A stretch of 64,000 nucleotides of DNA from Notospermus geniculatus. Lineage: Eukaryota > Nemertea > Pilidiophora > Heteronemertea > Lineidae. The notes under the pieces are model-generated. The model was given only the letters and a program-made list of their open reading frames with translations. It did no database searches and was not told the origin of the DNA. Below are positions 48,160 to 59,445 of the stretch, piece after piece. Position 1 is the stretch's first letter; each line of letters starts with the position of its first letter. The stretch lies in assembly GCA_002633025.1 (NCBI GenBank), contig NMRB01000179.1:455078-519077 (forward strand), given 5' to 3'. A program made the translations under genes and the position numbers.

Positions 48160-48887
48160 CTTCATTCATACCGCCTCAGATTCTGGAAAATGAAAGAGAA
48201 ACAAGATAAATCCTAGTTATCTCATAGTCAAGATTTACCACATATCATGATATGTACATGAGGCCTACAGGCCTATCCTGTGCAATGCACTGCATGCGCA
48301 TAGGCCTAATGCACGTGCGTGTCCTGTGCTGTGCATGCCTGTTAGTGTTGTCTGCCCCAGACTCTGCCAGTACTACCGGTAAGTTATGACTAATTTACAC
48401 ATTGATGGTGCGTTTTAAAGAGCAGTTGCTAAAACTAACCATTTATCAATTGGAAAGCAGCGGCTTGTGAATAATCATGACAATGAACATGATGAATGAA
48501 AATCCTTTTTGGTTTTAACACGTGGTTGTCAGGTTTGTGACAGACGTACCAAAACTGAGTTCTTAAAGGATACTCGGAAATGAAATTGGACTCCGGTCAG
48601 TCAGATAGCGAAATTATGACAAAGACAAGTTTATTTTCTGCGATATTTCGAAATCAATGGAAATAAGTCTCGTCTTCAGCCAACCGCACTTTTGTCTTTT
48701 ACTAGAATTCGAGTTATAAAATATGAGGATGTTCAAATACCAATACCCTTTAGTTTCCCTCCTATTAGACTGGTTCCTCTGTTTGCCGTTTCACTCACGC
48801 GGCGCTACTGTAGATTGTAGGTCAGGGCCTAAAACTGCGTTCGCCTTTTTTCATTTTTCGGTCAAAAACCTGTGATTGATTACGAGT

Positions 48888-51800
48888 ATGGGTAATTCAA
48901 AGAGTAAAGGACCAGAAGATGTTATAGATCCTGCAGAAATTAAGTTGAAGTGTGTGTTTGAGGTAGGTAGCTAGGCGTACCTAGGTAGGCCTACCGGTGA
49001 GGCCTATTTTGACATTGCCATTTGATACACTGATTAACATGTTGTTTCATAAATATTCATTTTTTGCAGGGAGTTACTGCCGATCAAAGTGAAGAATCGC
49101 CTCCAATAGGAAGGAGGGAGTTACCGCTCACTACTTTTTCCGTACGTGTGATGAGAAAGAGTAAAGACGGTGCAATGAAACCAATCTGTTAATCTAAAAT
49201 CTAACAGTAATCTGTTAATCTGTAATCTGTTAGTGTTAATCTAATGGTAACAGTCTGTAAATCTAACCGTAACAATATGAACATACAAAATCAGTTATAT
49301 ATTCATGGTAATGGGTCAAGAAGCCAGTCAACTCATCCCCAGTTCATCCGATCCCCATGCATATCCTCATTTCCTGTTTGGCCGGGGCTATTCGTACCGT
49401 GACGGTGCAAATAACGCCAAACCCGATCTTATTCGTACCGCGACGGTGTGAATAGTGCGCCGCCGGTTCTTATTCGTACCGTGACGGTGGGAATAGTGCG
49501 GGAACCAGCTCTTATTTACACCGTCACGGTGAGAATAGTGCGTGGAGAATGATTATTCGTACCGTGACGGTGATGTATAATTTCTGCACCGTAACTCAGT
49601 GCTGCGTGCGGCTGATGGGCAGCAGATCTAAAATGATATTTTAGCCAGGGGCAATTTTATTCCTGGACGGGGTCGAGTGACCCAATATTCACTCTCCTTT
49701 CACAGTTAATGATGACATGTTGGCCTCTGCTGTATGATGATAGGCCTACCGGTAAAATATTTTTCATAGGCCTAGGTAGAGCTAGGCCGAGTGAGGCCCT
49801 AATTTTTTTTTAAAAATGGCTCAAGATTGCATGCAGTTCCCCGTTTTCTGACAGTCACACGGATCGATATCACGATATTCATAAAAAGATGAAAAGAAAA
49901 ATAAAAGGAGGTGAAACTGAATGATAAAACAAGAACTGTTATGACGGGGCTTGAACCCGCGGCCTTCCGTTTGATAACCACCCACGCTAACCACTCGGCC
50001 ACTGAGGCTCATGCCACAAACTTCGGGGAATCATTAGATACTTTAGTAGGCCTACCTTGCCCAAAAGCATCGATATAAAACTTTTTATCCTGTAACTGGT
50101 GGTAAAATAACGTTTTTATCAAGAATACTGAAAAAAAATCCGGCATTGTGCGAGATGGTACCGGTAACTTCATCTGGCATGTCTGGAATGAAGCTCTCTG
50201 ATTGGCTGTTTACGACGGTGTGAATAAGAACTGGTTTGGCGTTATTTGCACCGTGACGGTACGAATAGCCAGTGCGTTCCTGTTTACTGAGATTTCCTTT
50301 AATTCAGACACATTTTGCTGCCGAAGGAACTGAATATGGTACAACCTACGGTGATTCCATCCGACCTCACATCCCAAGTCATGAGCATATTCCACTCGAT
50401 CATTTCATATCCTTGGGGAAGAAAGTCTTGTATTTGATGACTCCGTTGGAAATCCTGGAGTATTACTGGAGGGTATTTGCTGGAGGAGGAGCTGAACTCA
50501 GTAAAGAAGGTGGTTATTTTCTTTGCATTGCAGGATAAAAAAGTCATGAATGATATTTCTTTTCTGAAGACAATGTTAATGTGGGTTGGAATTTCTGTAT
50601 GATGTGGGTAAACAAAAATCAATGGCGTTGATGGAAACATTAATGGTCTTGGCAATTTTCTCTTTGTTACAGAGGTCACAAAGATATTGGTAACTTGCTA
50701 CAGACTTTCTGTTCACTCCTCTGGATTGGGACACCAGATTGAGGAATTTGGGAGGTGTGATGAGATTGTTAATTCCATGATAGAAAGTGTTTGGGTGAGT
50801 TCATGGTCCTGAAAAATTGTGACTGGTGCCTGCAATTACTGAAATACCTACAGCTGCACAATGAACTGAAATACCTACAGCTGCACAACGAGTATGCCAA
50901 CCTTTTGTCTTTTATCATGGTAATTGGTTACTTTTAAGCCTTGAAGTTGAGTAAGATATTTTCTTATGTTGAGATGTGATGGAAAATGGATTACATGACA
51001 AGGTCCTTTTCTTCCAGCCAAAGGAATCTTACAAAATAGACAAGTCCCAGTTTTTTGCTTGGTGCCAGCGGCATGCTTCATTTATCTTCTCAGGAACGCA
51101 TACATGGACATGCGGTATTTGGTCTCAGGTGGATTATCGATCTAAATGTGCTGAGGTAGGGTGACACAACTATTCCTAGTTGATCAATCGTGTTCAAGTG
51201 GAAGCTTTAGTCTTTCCATGTGTGTGAATGTATGTTAGTGACCACGCGATAGTCAGAGATACAGCGTGAGGTCTTCACGTGAATTGAGCATAAGTTGATG
51301 AAAATCAAAACACTGCTCAATTTTGTGGAAACCCTAATAGAAATTCAAATGCAAGTACCCGGTATCCCCGATATCTTTGAAGCTGTCTTGGAATTGGAGA
51401 ATTACGTCGATCAATAACTCAAAATAAAAATATTCAATAATTAGTGCCACATTCCACCGAAGGATCAGTGCCACTTGACAAATCATGGTGAGCAATGAGG
51501 AAAGTTTATGCCCTGACGAAGAGAGTGGTGCTTGTAGCCTACCTCAAACCAAAAAGTTATAAGGCGAGCGTGAGTTTATTCCACAACCTTGGTGCAATGA
51601 CTGATGATTGAAATTGTTCCATTTCAGTGTTCCTCCCTTGCCATAATTGATGATATCAAAACTGGCAGCTACCTCTTGTCAGTTCAGTATCTTTGGTTGA
51701 TGTCATGCAGTCTTCCCCCTGTATTTCGTCAGTCAGGTGGTGTGTTGGCGATTGGATCTGCTTTACAAGACATGCTATGGAATAAATTGGTAAAATGAAC

Positions 51801-53972
51801 TTTTTTCCTTGAAACAAAATTGCATATCTACTGGTTAGTATAACTGTGCTCGCTTGAACTGAAAGAATGCCATTTCACAGATAGGCCGAGGTCCAAAAAC
51901 AGACATATTTGATATTTTGACCATAAATGGGAGAGTCTAAAGGCCCGTTTCCACTATAGCGGATTCCGCCGCGGTTTGCACAAGTGGAGCGGTTTTCACA
52001 GGGTTTTGGATTAATCCTTTGGTGGTACAACAATACTTGGCATGTTAATTATCCCAATGCCTTTGAAAACACTCCGCTTACTGCAGACCATGGCGGAAGT
52101 AGTGTACATGTGTGTATGTATAAAATTGTTTTTTTCAGAGTGAAGTCTTTCATTGGACAAACCTGTACAGCAGTTACCTACAAGGAATGAGCATGAACCG
52201 GTTAACCTTCCATGTCTTCTCATACAAAGAGCCAACAGTCATGTTGCTGAAGTTAGAAAAAGGGTATCTCTATTGTATTGGGGTAGATGAGGAGTGGAGG
52301 TAAGAAGCACATCATTGTCGCATCTTACTAAGGTTGCATAACTAATGCTTAATCCCTTCAACACTCACAGAATTCATGGTATTGTTGCAAAATCTCGTTC
52401 CCAGTCCTTTCGTCTTGTCGATAAAAGCTGAAATCATGTATTTTTTCAGAGACAGTGGTCAGAGATGGGGTGGATACAATTGCATTGTCATACAGTTGCT
52501 ACCTCAGTTAAAGATCGTACAAAGTATGTTATATGTTCTAGCAATCACACTTTTTTCTTCACTGTTAGAATTGCATACCGGCTACATGGTATTCGCTTTC
52601 CTGATATATATGCTGCTGTTTTCGTTGTTCTTTGTCTGAATTTCTCTCCAGAAGATGAATGTCATTGAAATGATTCACACGTCAGTGAAGTCAGGCCTTT
52701 CCGTTTGACGGGCGCGAAAATGCATGCGCCTCGCAAACAATAGAATTTCTATTGTTTGCGAGGCGCATGCATTTTCGCGCCCGTCAAACGGAAAGGCCTG
52801 GAAGTAGAACAAAACACACATCATAATTTGATTTAATAGGATGGGGAGAATTTTTCACATTAATCGTGAAAATCATAATTTTGATGCAGTTAGGTTGATT
52901 CCTCTTTCATTCCTTTTCAGCTGGTGCAAATATGGTGTTCTTCAACACCGAGACTCGGGGACTTCCTAAGGGTATACAATTCGGCAAGGATTCCAAGTCA
53001 GTCATGTTGGAAATTGATGAGGACATGACCACAGTGAAACATTACGGTGTGCCGCTTAAACTTAAAATGGTCGAGGTAACAAATCTTATTTCTAGTCCCT
53101 GCTTGGTTTTGGACCATTTGACTTGACATACCGGTAGTATTGCCCGGTTTACATACCTTTCCTTGCCTCTCCTTTGCAGATTTGGGCATGTGGTTCTCCT
53201 GCAGCACGAGATGCTCAGATGCAGCAACAACAATGGGAGAGGAAAGAAGCAGAGAAACACAAAAATAGAAAGGTAGGGAATCCAACTGAAGTTAGTTAAT
53301 GCTGTAGCTGTACTTCCACCTATTCTAAAACCCCATGTTTTTTCGAGACCCGTGTCTTCACCATGTGTCGAAAAACCTGGCGAGCACTTCCATCTATAAA
53401 AACTACCTGAGGTTTGGTTAAGAGACCCGGCGACAGTGGTGCTGTAGGCAGGAGCTATCCTGTGTTAGTTCCCGTTGGGAAATCTACCACTCCATCTGTT
53501 GCCGGGTCTCAAAACTAGTGATTGCCGTGTCTAATCCACTTCCAACCTACCCGTGTTTAAATTAGCCCCATGCAGCTCGATGGGGCTAATAGACACGGGT
53601 TTTCCAGACACGGGTCTATTTAAGCAAGGCAATTTAAAGGTGGAAGTGCAAAAAACCTGGGGATTTAATTGGTGGAAGTACAGCTTTTGTGTGCAGATTT
53701 CAAATGCTGAACTCAAATTCTGATTTGAAGAGTAGTGGGAATTGAAGCTTCTTATTCAATTGGTCCCCAACGAAGACATGAAACACGCCAACCATTCTGA
53801 TACTGATTGTCAGTTATGTCAATTTTCTGTGATTTTATTTTCGTGTTCATTTGGTTTGACCATACATATAACTTTTCAGCTGAAACTTGAAGATTGGAAG
53901 GATAACCCTGATCGGCAACTCCTTGAATGGGGTGGTGTTAATGCAAAACATCAGGAAACTGTGAGGGAGTAA
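48888..53972 (+). CDS. TLDc-domain protein, MEAK7/RTC5-like, version 2
   Basis: The same 11 exons are intact: 48888-48962, 49070-49141, 50308-50509, 50673-50794, 51018-51155, 51628-51789, 52139-52299, 52450-52523, 52921-53075, 53180-53272 and 53880-53972, with identical lengths. A few residues differ, for example Leu to Pro and Glu to Gly in exon 2 and Lys to Gln in exon 4. Introns differ by insertions at 49380-50276, 52692-52800 and, after the last exon, 54103-54205. Only a stub of TRMT1 precedes it. It is probably the second allele of the gene at 43358; a recent tandem duplicate is the alternative. Confidence 0.75.
49380..50276. mobile_element. 897-bp insertion with palindrome array and tRNA-like module
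   Basis: TTCCTGTTT flanks both sides (49371-49379, 50277-50285); version 1 has one copy at about 43857-43865. Near the ends GGCTATTCGTACCGTGACGG is inverted over about 38 bp with one central mismatch. Four to five more TTCGTACCGTGACGGTG-like palindromic units lie at 49426-49580. The middle (about 49800-50012, minus) has a tRNA-like head. No transposase is present. The 8-9-bp target repeat suits hAT or Mutator-type elements. Confidence 0.75.
49940..50012 (-). repeat. tRNA-like Pol III promoter module
   Basis: On the minus strand: A box TGGCCGAGTGG (49987-50001 region), B box GGTTCAAGCCC (49946-49956) and a T-rich stretch beyond. The T stem can form but the acceptor ends do not pair, so this is a SINE head or tRNA relic, not a working tRNA gene. 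Confidence 0.65.
52692..52800. mobile_element. 109-bp perfect hairpin insertion
   Basis: Two exact 54-base inverted arms, starting CAGGCCTTTCCGTTTGACGG, are separated by one T. GAAGT flanks both sides (52687-52691, 52801-52805). Version 1 has a single GAAGT near 46335. Confidence 0.85.
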
Positions 53973-54102
53973 TGCAGAAGCCATTTATGCGTAACATGCT
54001 TGAGAAGAAAATCTCTCTGGTTGATGACTCTATTCAGGTCTTCCCACTGCCTGTGTGTCTTCCTGCTAGAACAGTAATGGCCTCTCATGCTGTACCCTGG
54101 CC

Positions 54103-54205
54103 CCGTATTCATAAAGCTACTTAAGTCTAAGTATGATACTTATCTTTTGTGTTGAACAAAGGATAAGTGTCATACTTAGACTTAAGTATTTTTATGAATA
54201 TGGGG
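54103..54205. mobile_element. 103-bp foldback MITE insertion
   Basis: Inverted arms contain CTTAAGTCTAAGTATGA and partner. CCTGGCC flanks both sides (54096-54102, 54206-54212) and is single in version 1 near 47668. It is the same family as 6623 and 16906. Confidence 0.8.
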
Positions 54206-54589
54206 CCTGGCCTCCAGAATTGAAGTCAGTCTTGACAATGGGAATGTATATATTCAAGTGATGAATTGAAGAATCATGAAAGCGGGCATTAATTTTGGAG
54301 GAGCTGGCTCTTCTATTGGTATTTCTCTTAGGTATGAAATGGGAGGCATCTGGTTCTCATGCAAGTTGAGGCTGTACCAGCTGTCTATGCCGAGTTTGAA
54401 GGGTTTTTAAACCTATTGTTGGTGCAAATCCTTGGCCTTTGTATCAAATGGTTGAGACCACCTGGCAGGTGAAGACCATTTTGAGTGATCCCACTCAGCC
54501 AAGTCAGGTATCATCAGGAATAAATAACACATTCCTGATATCATTGACTTTATATCACTGTGTGATATACATTCTTCACATTATTCATT

Positions 54590-55124
54590 ATGCCCCCGCT
54601 CAACGAAGTTGAGATGGGGGCATTATGTTCTCAGTTGGTTTCCGTCGTCCGCCGCGTCCGCCGCCGCCGCCGCGTCCGCCGCCGCCGCCGCATCCTATTC
54701 CGGACTATAACTCAAGAACGGGTTGTCGGATTGATCTCATATTTCTGTGGTGTAACCGGGTGGATCAGAGGAGGTGCCCTATCGATTTTGGTTGCGATCC
54801 GATATTCAATATGGCCGCCAGGAGGATATCTTGGATTTTGCATTCCGGACCATAACTCAAGAACGGATTGCCCGATTTATCTCATATTTGTGTGATGTAA
54901 TGGGGTGGATCGGGGGAGGTTCCCTATCGATTTTGGTTGCGACCCAATATTCAATATGGCCGCCACGAAGACATCTTGGTTTTAGCATTCCGGACCATAA
55001 CTCAAGAACGGAATGCCCGATTTATGTCATATTTGCATGGTGTAATGGGGTCGATCGGGGGAGGTTCCCTATCGATTTTGGTTGCGATCCGATATTCAAT
55101 ATGGCCGCCAGGAAGACATCTTGG
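54590..55124. repeat. 145-bp satellite running into a gap
   Basis: After a CCGCCG-rich stretch, units start at about 54696, 54841 and 54986 (TATTCCGGAC or CATTCCGGAC, then CATAACTCAAGAACGG, TATCGATTTTGGTTGCGA, TCAATATGGCCGCC). The period is 145 bp. It starts TATGCCCCCGCTCAACGAAG, probably the end of an element that carries the array. Confidence 0.85.
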
Positions 55125-55215
55125 NNNNNNNNNNNNNNNNNNNNNNNNNNNNNNNNNNNNNNNNNNNNNNNNNNNNNNNNNNNNNNNNNNNNNNNNNNNN
55201 NNNNNNNNNNNNNNN
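55125..55215. other. assembly gap (91 N)
   Basis: The run of N follows a tandem satellite, so its real length is unknown. Confidence 0.95.
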
Positions 55216-55489
55216 CTTTGAAATCTATCCTCACCATTTTGCCTTTCTAGTCTTCTCATATCAATTATGTAATGATTTTTCTTCTAAAGAATTCACTCTG
55301 AAGTTTTATTGTTGAAGTGTATCGCTTGATATTTCCTCTGTGGAATGTTGGTATTTTCGATTCATGCATTAGAGTAAGTTCATGTATGGTAGTTTAATGA
55401 CTCATTGCTTAACTTCTAGGGTAAGTAATTGCTTAACTTCTAGAGTAAGTAAAACTGCTGTGATCATAGAAGCATTCCCTGGCAGCATT

Positions 55490-55685
55490 TGTGATCCTCC
55501 ACTATAAAACCAGTGCAAAGTCGCACGGAAAATGAGCCGAAACATACTGAGATGACACCAGGAGATAAAGAAATAGTATCACTCAGACTTCACAAAATAC
55601 GGAAAGTATATACTGGAAATTGTCAATAATTTGGTCCCAACTTGCCAACCACAGAGTGACTTCCAACTGGTTTTGTGGTGGATGG
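55490..55685. mobile_element. MITE with TGTGATCCTCC ends, copy 2
   Basis: Relative of 13289-13484, with shared middle GACACCAGGAGATAAAG and TTTGGTCCCAACTTGCCAAC. Confidence 0.65.
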
Positions 55686-56167
55686 CCGGCTATCAAAAGT
55701 TGTTAAAGACATCCTCGATCTATCTTTGAAACTTATCATTTTGAAATGGTATGGGAATAGTGCCAGATCATGTTCCTGTTTTTGTCAATCCACTCGTATC
55801 ATGTTTGTAATTCCAATTCATAATGGTTGTGTAATTATCATCTGGAAGTATTGGGGTCAGATCATAAAGAGATTTCACATGACATAGTAAATGAAGGAAA
55901 AAACCTGGGTTGATTTTGCTGGGAAGATTTGATTACTTACCAACGGGATGTTTATGTAGGTTTAGTGCATGACTTCCTCATTCCACTTGGACATATTCTT
56001 CTTCTTTCAGTGCCAAACAGCAATAATGGTAGAATTTACATGTAGTAGCACTGGTTATACTGATATCGTTGGATCACAGTATCAGTCCTTTGTCTAAAGA
56101 GGTGTAGGAAACTATGCTTCCATCACTCTCTTAGTTTCATATGAAGGCATTTTCCATAGCTGGGGCT

Positions 56168-56295
56168 CTTAGGCTGCAATCACATAGAGCTACACGCTAC
56201 ATGGACATGCTGGTAATGGCTTCATGGTCATGAGCCCTTTGTGAAGCCATTGTAAACCGGCGTGTCCGTGTAGCTCTATGTGATAGCAGCCTAAG
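56168..56295. mobile_element. 128-bp foldback, relative of 18350
   Basis: Arms CTTAGGCTGCAATCACATAG and the inverse of GTGATAGCAGCCTAAG. The centre GTGAAGCCATTGTAAACCGG matches the centre of 18350-18477. Confidence 0.75.
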
Positions 56296-56633
56296 AAGAC
56301 ATTTTACTACATACCGGGTACCTACAACCGGTACATGTATGGTGAGATTACTTCAAGATTGATATCGCTCTTGATAAATTGAACATGTGATACGGTACTG
56401 CGAAGTTCATACAATTTTGGTGTAGTTAGAAGTACTTGGCATACTTGCCTATGACTTACAAGGAGTAATGATATTTAAATTCCTATTTAATTGAAGACTG
56501 TATATTATTTGCATGTTTTTCTTGTATTTTAAAAGCAGTTTTCTATTTTCTTCTTGTATGGTTGCTACTGTCACGTCATTGAGTTGCATCAAGGCTCATT
56601 CCTGTCCAAAGGCCTTTTGTCTGTTTACACATT

Positions 56634-56748
56634 GGCTGATAGGCCTATTCATAAAAGTTAGCAAATGCTTTGCACAGCAGTGTCCAATGTAAATGTACGA
56701 CAAAATTTAAAGTGAAAGCATTTGCTAGCTTTTATAAATATCAGCCAT
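56634..56748. mobile_element. foldback with AGCAAATGCTTT arms
   Basis: Left GGCTGATAGGCCTATTCATA…AGCAAATGCTTT pairs with right AAAGCATTTGCTAGC…ATATCAGCC. A degraded end of the same family lies at about 3790-3827. Confidence 0.65.
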
Positions 56749-57611
56749 TGATTGACATGACAGCAGAATGTACTCAGAAACTGACTCAACTTGTAAAAAT
56801 TGTATTCAATTCATGGCCAGAGGTTGCAATGAACCATCAGTTGGAAACACCAGTGACCAGCGACCTGCTATGATGTGGCATTTGATATGAGGATCTTAAT
56901 TATGTTTTTAAAGTCATGTGAAGAAGAATTTTAACTGGAATTGTTATAGGCCTACATATAGACAAATCCCAAATTTGTTTCCCTCTGATATCTATCTTGG
57001 TTTCTTGCACAATTAGCATCGTGTTCAACATCGTGATGCAAAGACAAGGTGTGCGACAATTGCGTAGTCAAATGGAGTGCACATCGCATTTCCAGAAAGA
57101 GGCTTGTTGCGCCAGAAAGCAAGGCCACATAATATGCACAGATCAAGTTCAAATTTGTCAATTTGGGATTTGTCTAGGGTAGGGGCCTGTAATATGGACC
57201 GTGTACCGGTACCTGTATTATATGCGAAAAGGCTCGTTTTGTTGGACTCTGGAGAAATGCTGGACAGAATAGGCCACAGAATCAAATTTCTTACTTTCTA
57301 TGTTTTTGCTTCAAATTGTAATGGTGCTCGATAAAACTGTTTGTTGAATATTAAAGGTGAATGAAATAAAATCCAATGGCCCTAAATGAAAACGAAATCT
57401 TTAGAATTCCTTTATTTCCTGGCAAATGTTTCTGGGGATATCCTTTCCTTCAACATTTTTATTGGGTGTGGTCATGTATGTGATCATACATACGTCATGT
57501 TGTTGCCTACATATCTGTTGTCATCATGACATGTATGAGATGGAGAAGACATGAGAACTGCCTGACTGACCTCCCAAATTTTTGGAGGGATCTCTGAAGC
57601 TTACCGCTTCA

Positions 57612-57690
57612 GACGCTAGGTGGCAGCAGCTGACGGAGCATAAAGTAAAATTCGGACACCGTCAGCTGCTGCCACCTATCGCTTGGCGTC
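57612..57690. repeat. inverted repeat with GGTGGCAGCAGCTGACGG arms
   Basis: GACGCTAGGTGGCAGCAGC at 57612 pairs with a right arm at 57659-57690 containing GCTGCTGCCACCTATCGC, around a 22-base loop. Confidence 0.7.
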
Positions 57691-58554
57691 CACAATATCT
57701 TTATCATTTCATCATTTTCATGCATGCATGTGACTGACTTGCATGTGACATCTGGACATGGAATGTGTCATAAATGTGTTTGACAATCCTTTGATCATTG
57801 ACCATGTTGACAAGCAGCAGCAGTGGAAAGCAATGTGGGCCTGTTTAGGCCTGTAGGCAGGTAGGCAGGCTGGCTTTTCACTTTCTTCCTCATCACATGC
57901 TCATCCCCTCAGCCAGCCACACTCTCCCACAGCCATGACAGCATGGCTTAGGCCTGCCTAGGCATAGGCCTACATACACACCACGTCATGCACGTCACCG
58001 GAAGAAGAGGAGCGAGGTAAAACCCCTGCTGTGGGAGGATGGCCTAGCCTAGGCTGTTGTCATTTTTTGACGATGATGTTTTGTTTGATTATCATCCTGA
58101 CCTGACCTGACCTGACCATGCTGACATGCCTGAGTGAGCTTGTTGATGAGGGAGCTTGAGGGGTGAGTGATGTCATGATGGTGATCATGCTGATAATGAT
58201 ATCTGGAATGGATGGAGATGGATGGATTGGATGGTGATGATCATCTCAACTCATGGCGTCATGCGCTCATGGCGCTCAACCTCAACTCAAGCTCTCAAAC
58301 GACTCGTCTCACTCTAATCTCATGTCTCATGGAGTCATGACCACGGTTCAAAACCGTGCTGGACCGCCCCAAAAGAAAATTACGCCGGTTTGGTTTGGCA
58401 CAAATCTGTGACAAGAAGGGCCCTAGGCCTAGCCTAGGTGAAAACATGGTGTGAAGGTGATGCAGTGTCCACGTTCAGGAGGTCAATCAAGGTGCTTACA
58501 ATAATATGAAGTGTCATCAAGGTGGACATGCGATAGGTCTGGCTCTAGGAGTAG

Positions 58555-59445
58555 GACAATACATCCCCAGACAATTCGTCCCCATGACAGGGCTCCCGCG
58601 GATCCTTAAAAAGCATTAAAAGTCAGGAATTTTTGTTTTTCAGAATTAAGGCCTTAAAAAGCCTTAAATTTGGAATTTTTTCACTCAGTGGCCTTAAAAA
58701 GGCCTTAAATTTGATGTAGCTTCAGTTTTGAAATTTCATTAAACCGTTTCCCCTTCCTAACGACGTTTTTATTCATATCAGTTGAAAACTGCCCGGTCGT
58801 GAAAGTTAGGATCCCGCCCTCAGCGCTAACCTTCAGGCTGAGCTAAACCATTTATGTGTTCTTTATGACATCCTCCTGAGTTAATATTTACCGCAAGTAC
58901 ATGAAAACTCCTGACAACTTGGCCTTAAATTTTTCCTGGACTGACCTTAAAAAGCCTTAAAAAGGCCTTAATTTTGGTCACCAAAAAGCCGCAGGAACCA
59001 TGCATGACAATTCGTCCTGAAATTATATTCGTCCCTGGAAAATTCGTTCCTTTTAGGACAATTTGTCTCCGCTGAATTGAATTTTAAAGGTTTCTTCACT
59101 CAGCTGGGACTTTGTTGTAGCCGGGACTGTGCGCTGTTTTTAGTCCTGGGAAAAACGATGTATCCAAAAAACTAAAGAATGAAGAGTTCGTTTCAGCCTA
59201 ATCTTCAGACCCAAAAAGGAAACAAAAAGTAATTAAGAAAAAGACTAAAGAATGAAGAGTCCTGGCTTATTGAAACAAGTCAGCAGGAACAAATAGTCCT
59301 ATGGGACCAATTGTCCTAAGGGATCAATTGTCCCGGGATGAATTGTCTGGGGACGAATTGTCCATGCTAGGGACGAATTCCGGGGACGAATTGTGCAGGG
59401 AGGAAATGTCCTACGTGACGAATTGTCCGGGGACGAATTATCCTC
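58555..59445. mobile_element. foldback element with GACAATTCGTCCCC arrays
   Basis: The left arm (58555-58589 and 59003-59080) repeats ACAATTCGTCC-like units. The right arm (about 59300-59445) repeats GGGACGAATTGTCC-like units in opposite sense. The left arm is interrupted by a second element at 58590-59002 flanked by CATGACA. Confidence 0.65.
58590..59002. mobile_element. 413-bp insertion, CCTTAAAAAGCCTTAAA family
   Basis: Ends GGGCTCCCGCGG and the inverse of CCGCAGGAACCATG are imperfectly inverted. CATGACA is repeated at 58583-58589 and 59003-59009. The inside has many GGCCTTAAAAAGGCCTT words. Confidence 0.65.

Noticed and set aside
49380-49580. CRISPR-like array of palindromic repeats
   Set aside because: The host is an animal, the units are imperfect and unevenly spaced, and they belong to the ends of a mobile element.
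49821-50012. tRNA gene on the minus strand
   Set aside because: A and B boxes are present, but the acceptor stem does not pair and a SINE-like tail follows. Called a tRNA-derived module instead.
54590-55250. Open frames through the CCGCCG stretch and satellite
   Set aside because: They are produced by a 145-bp repeat and partly by N bases; no protein family is recognisable.
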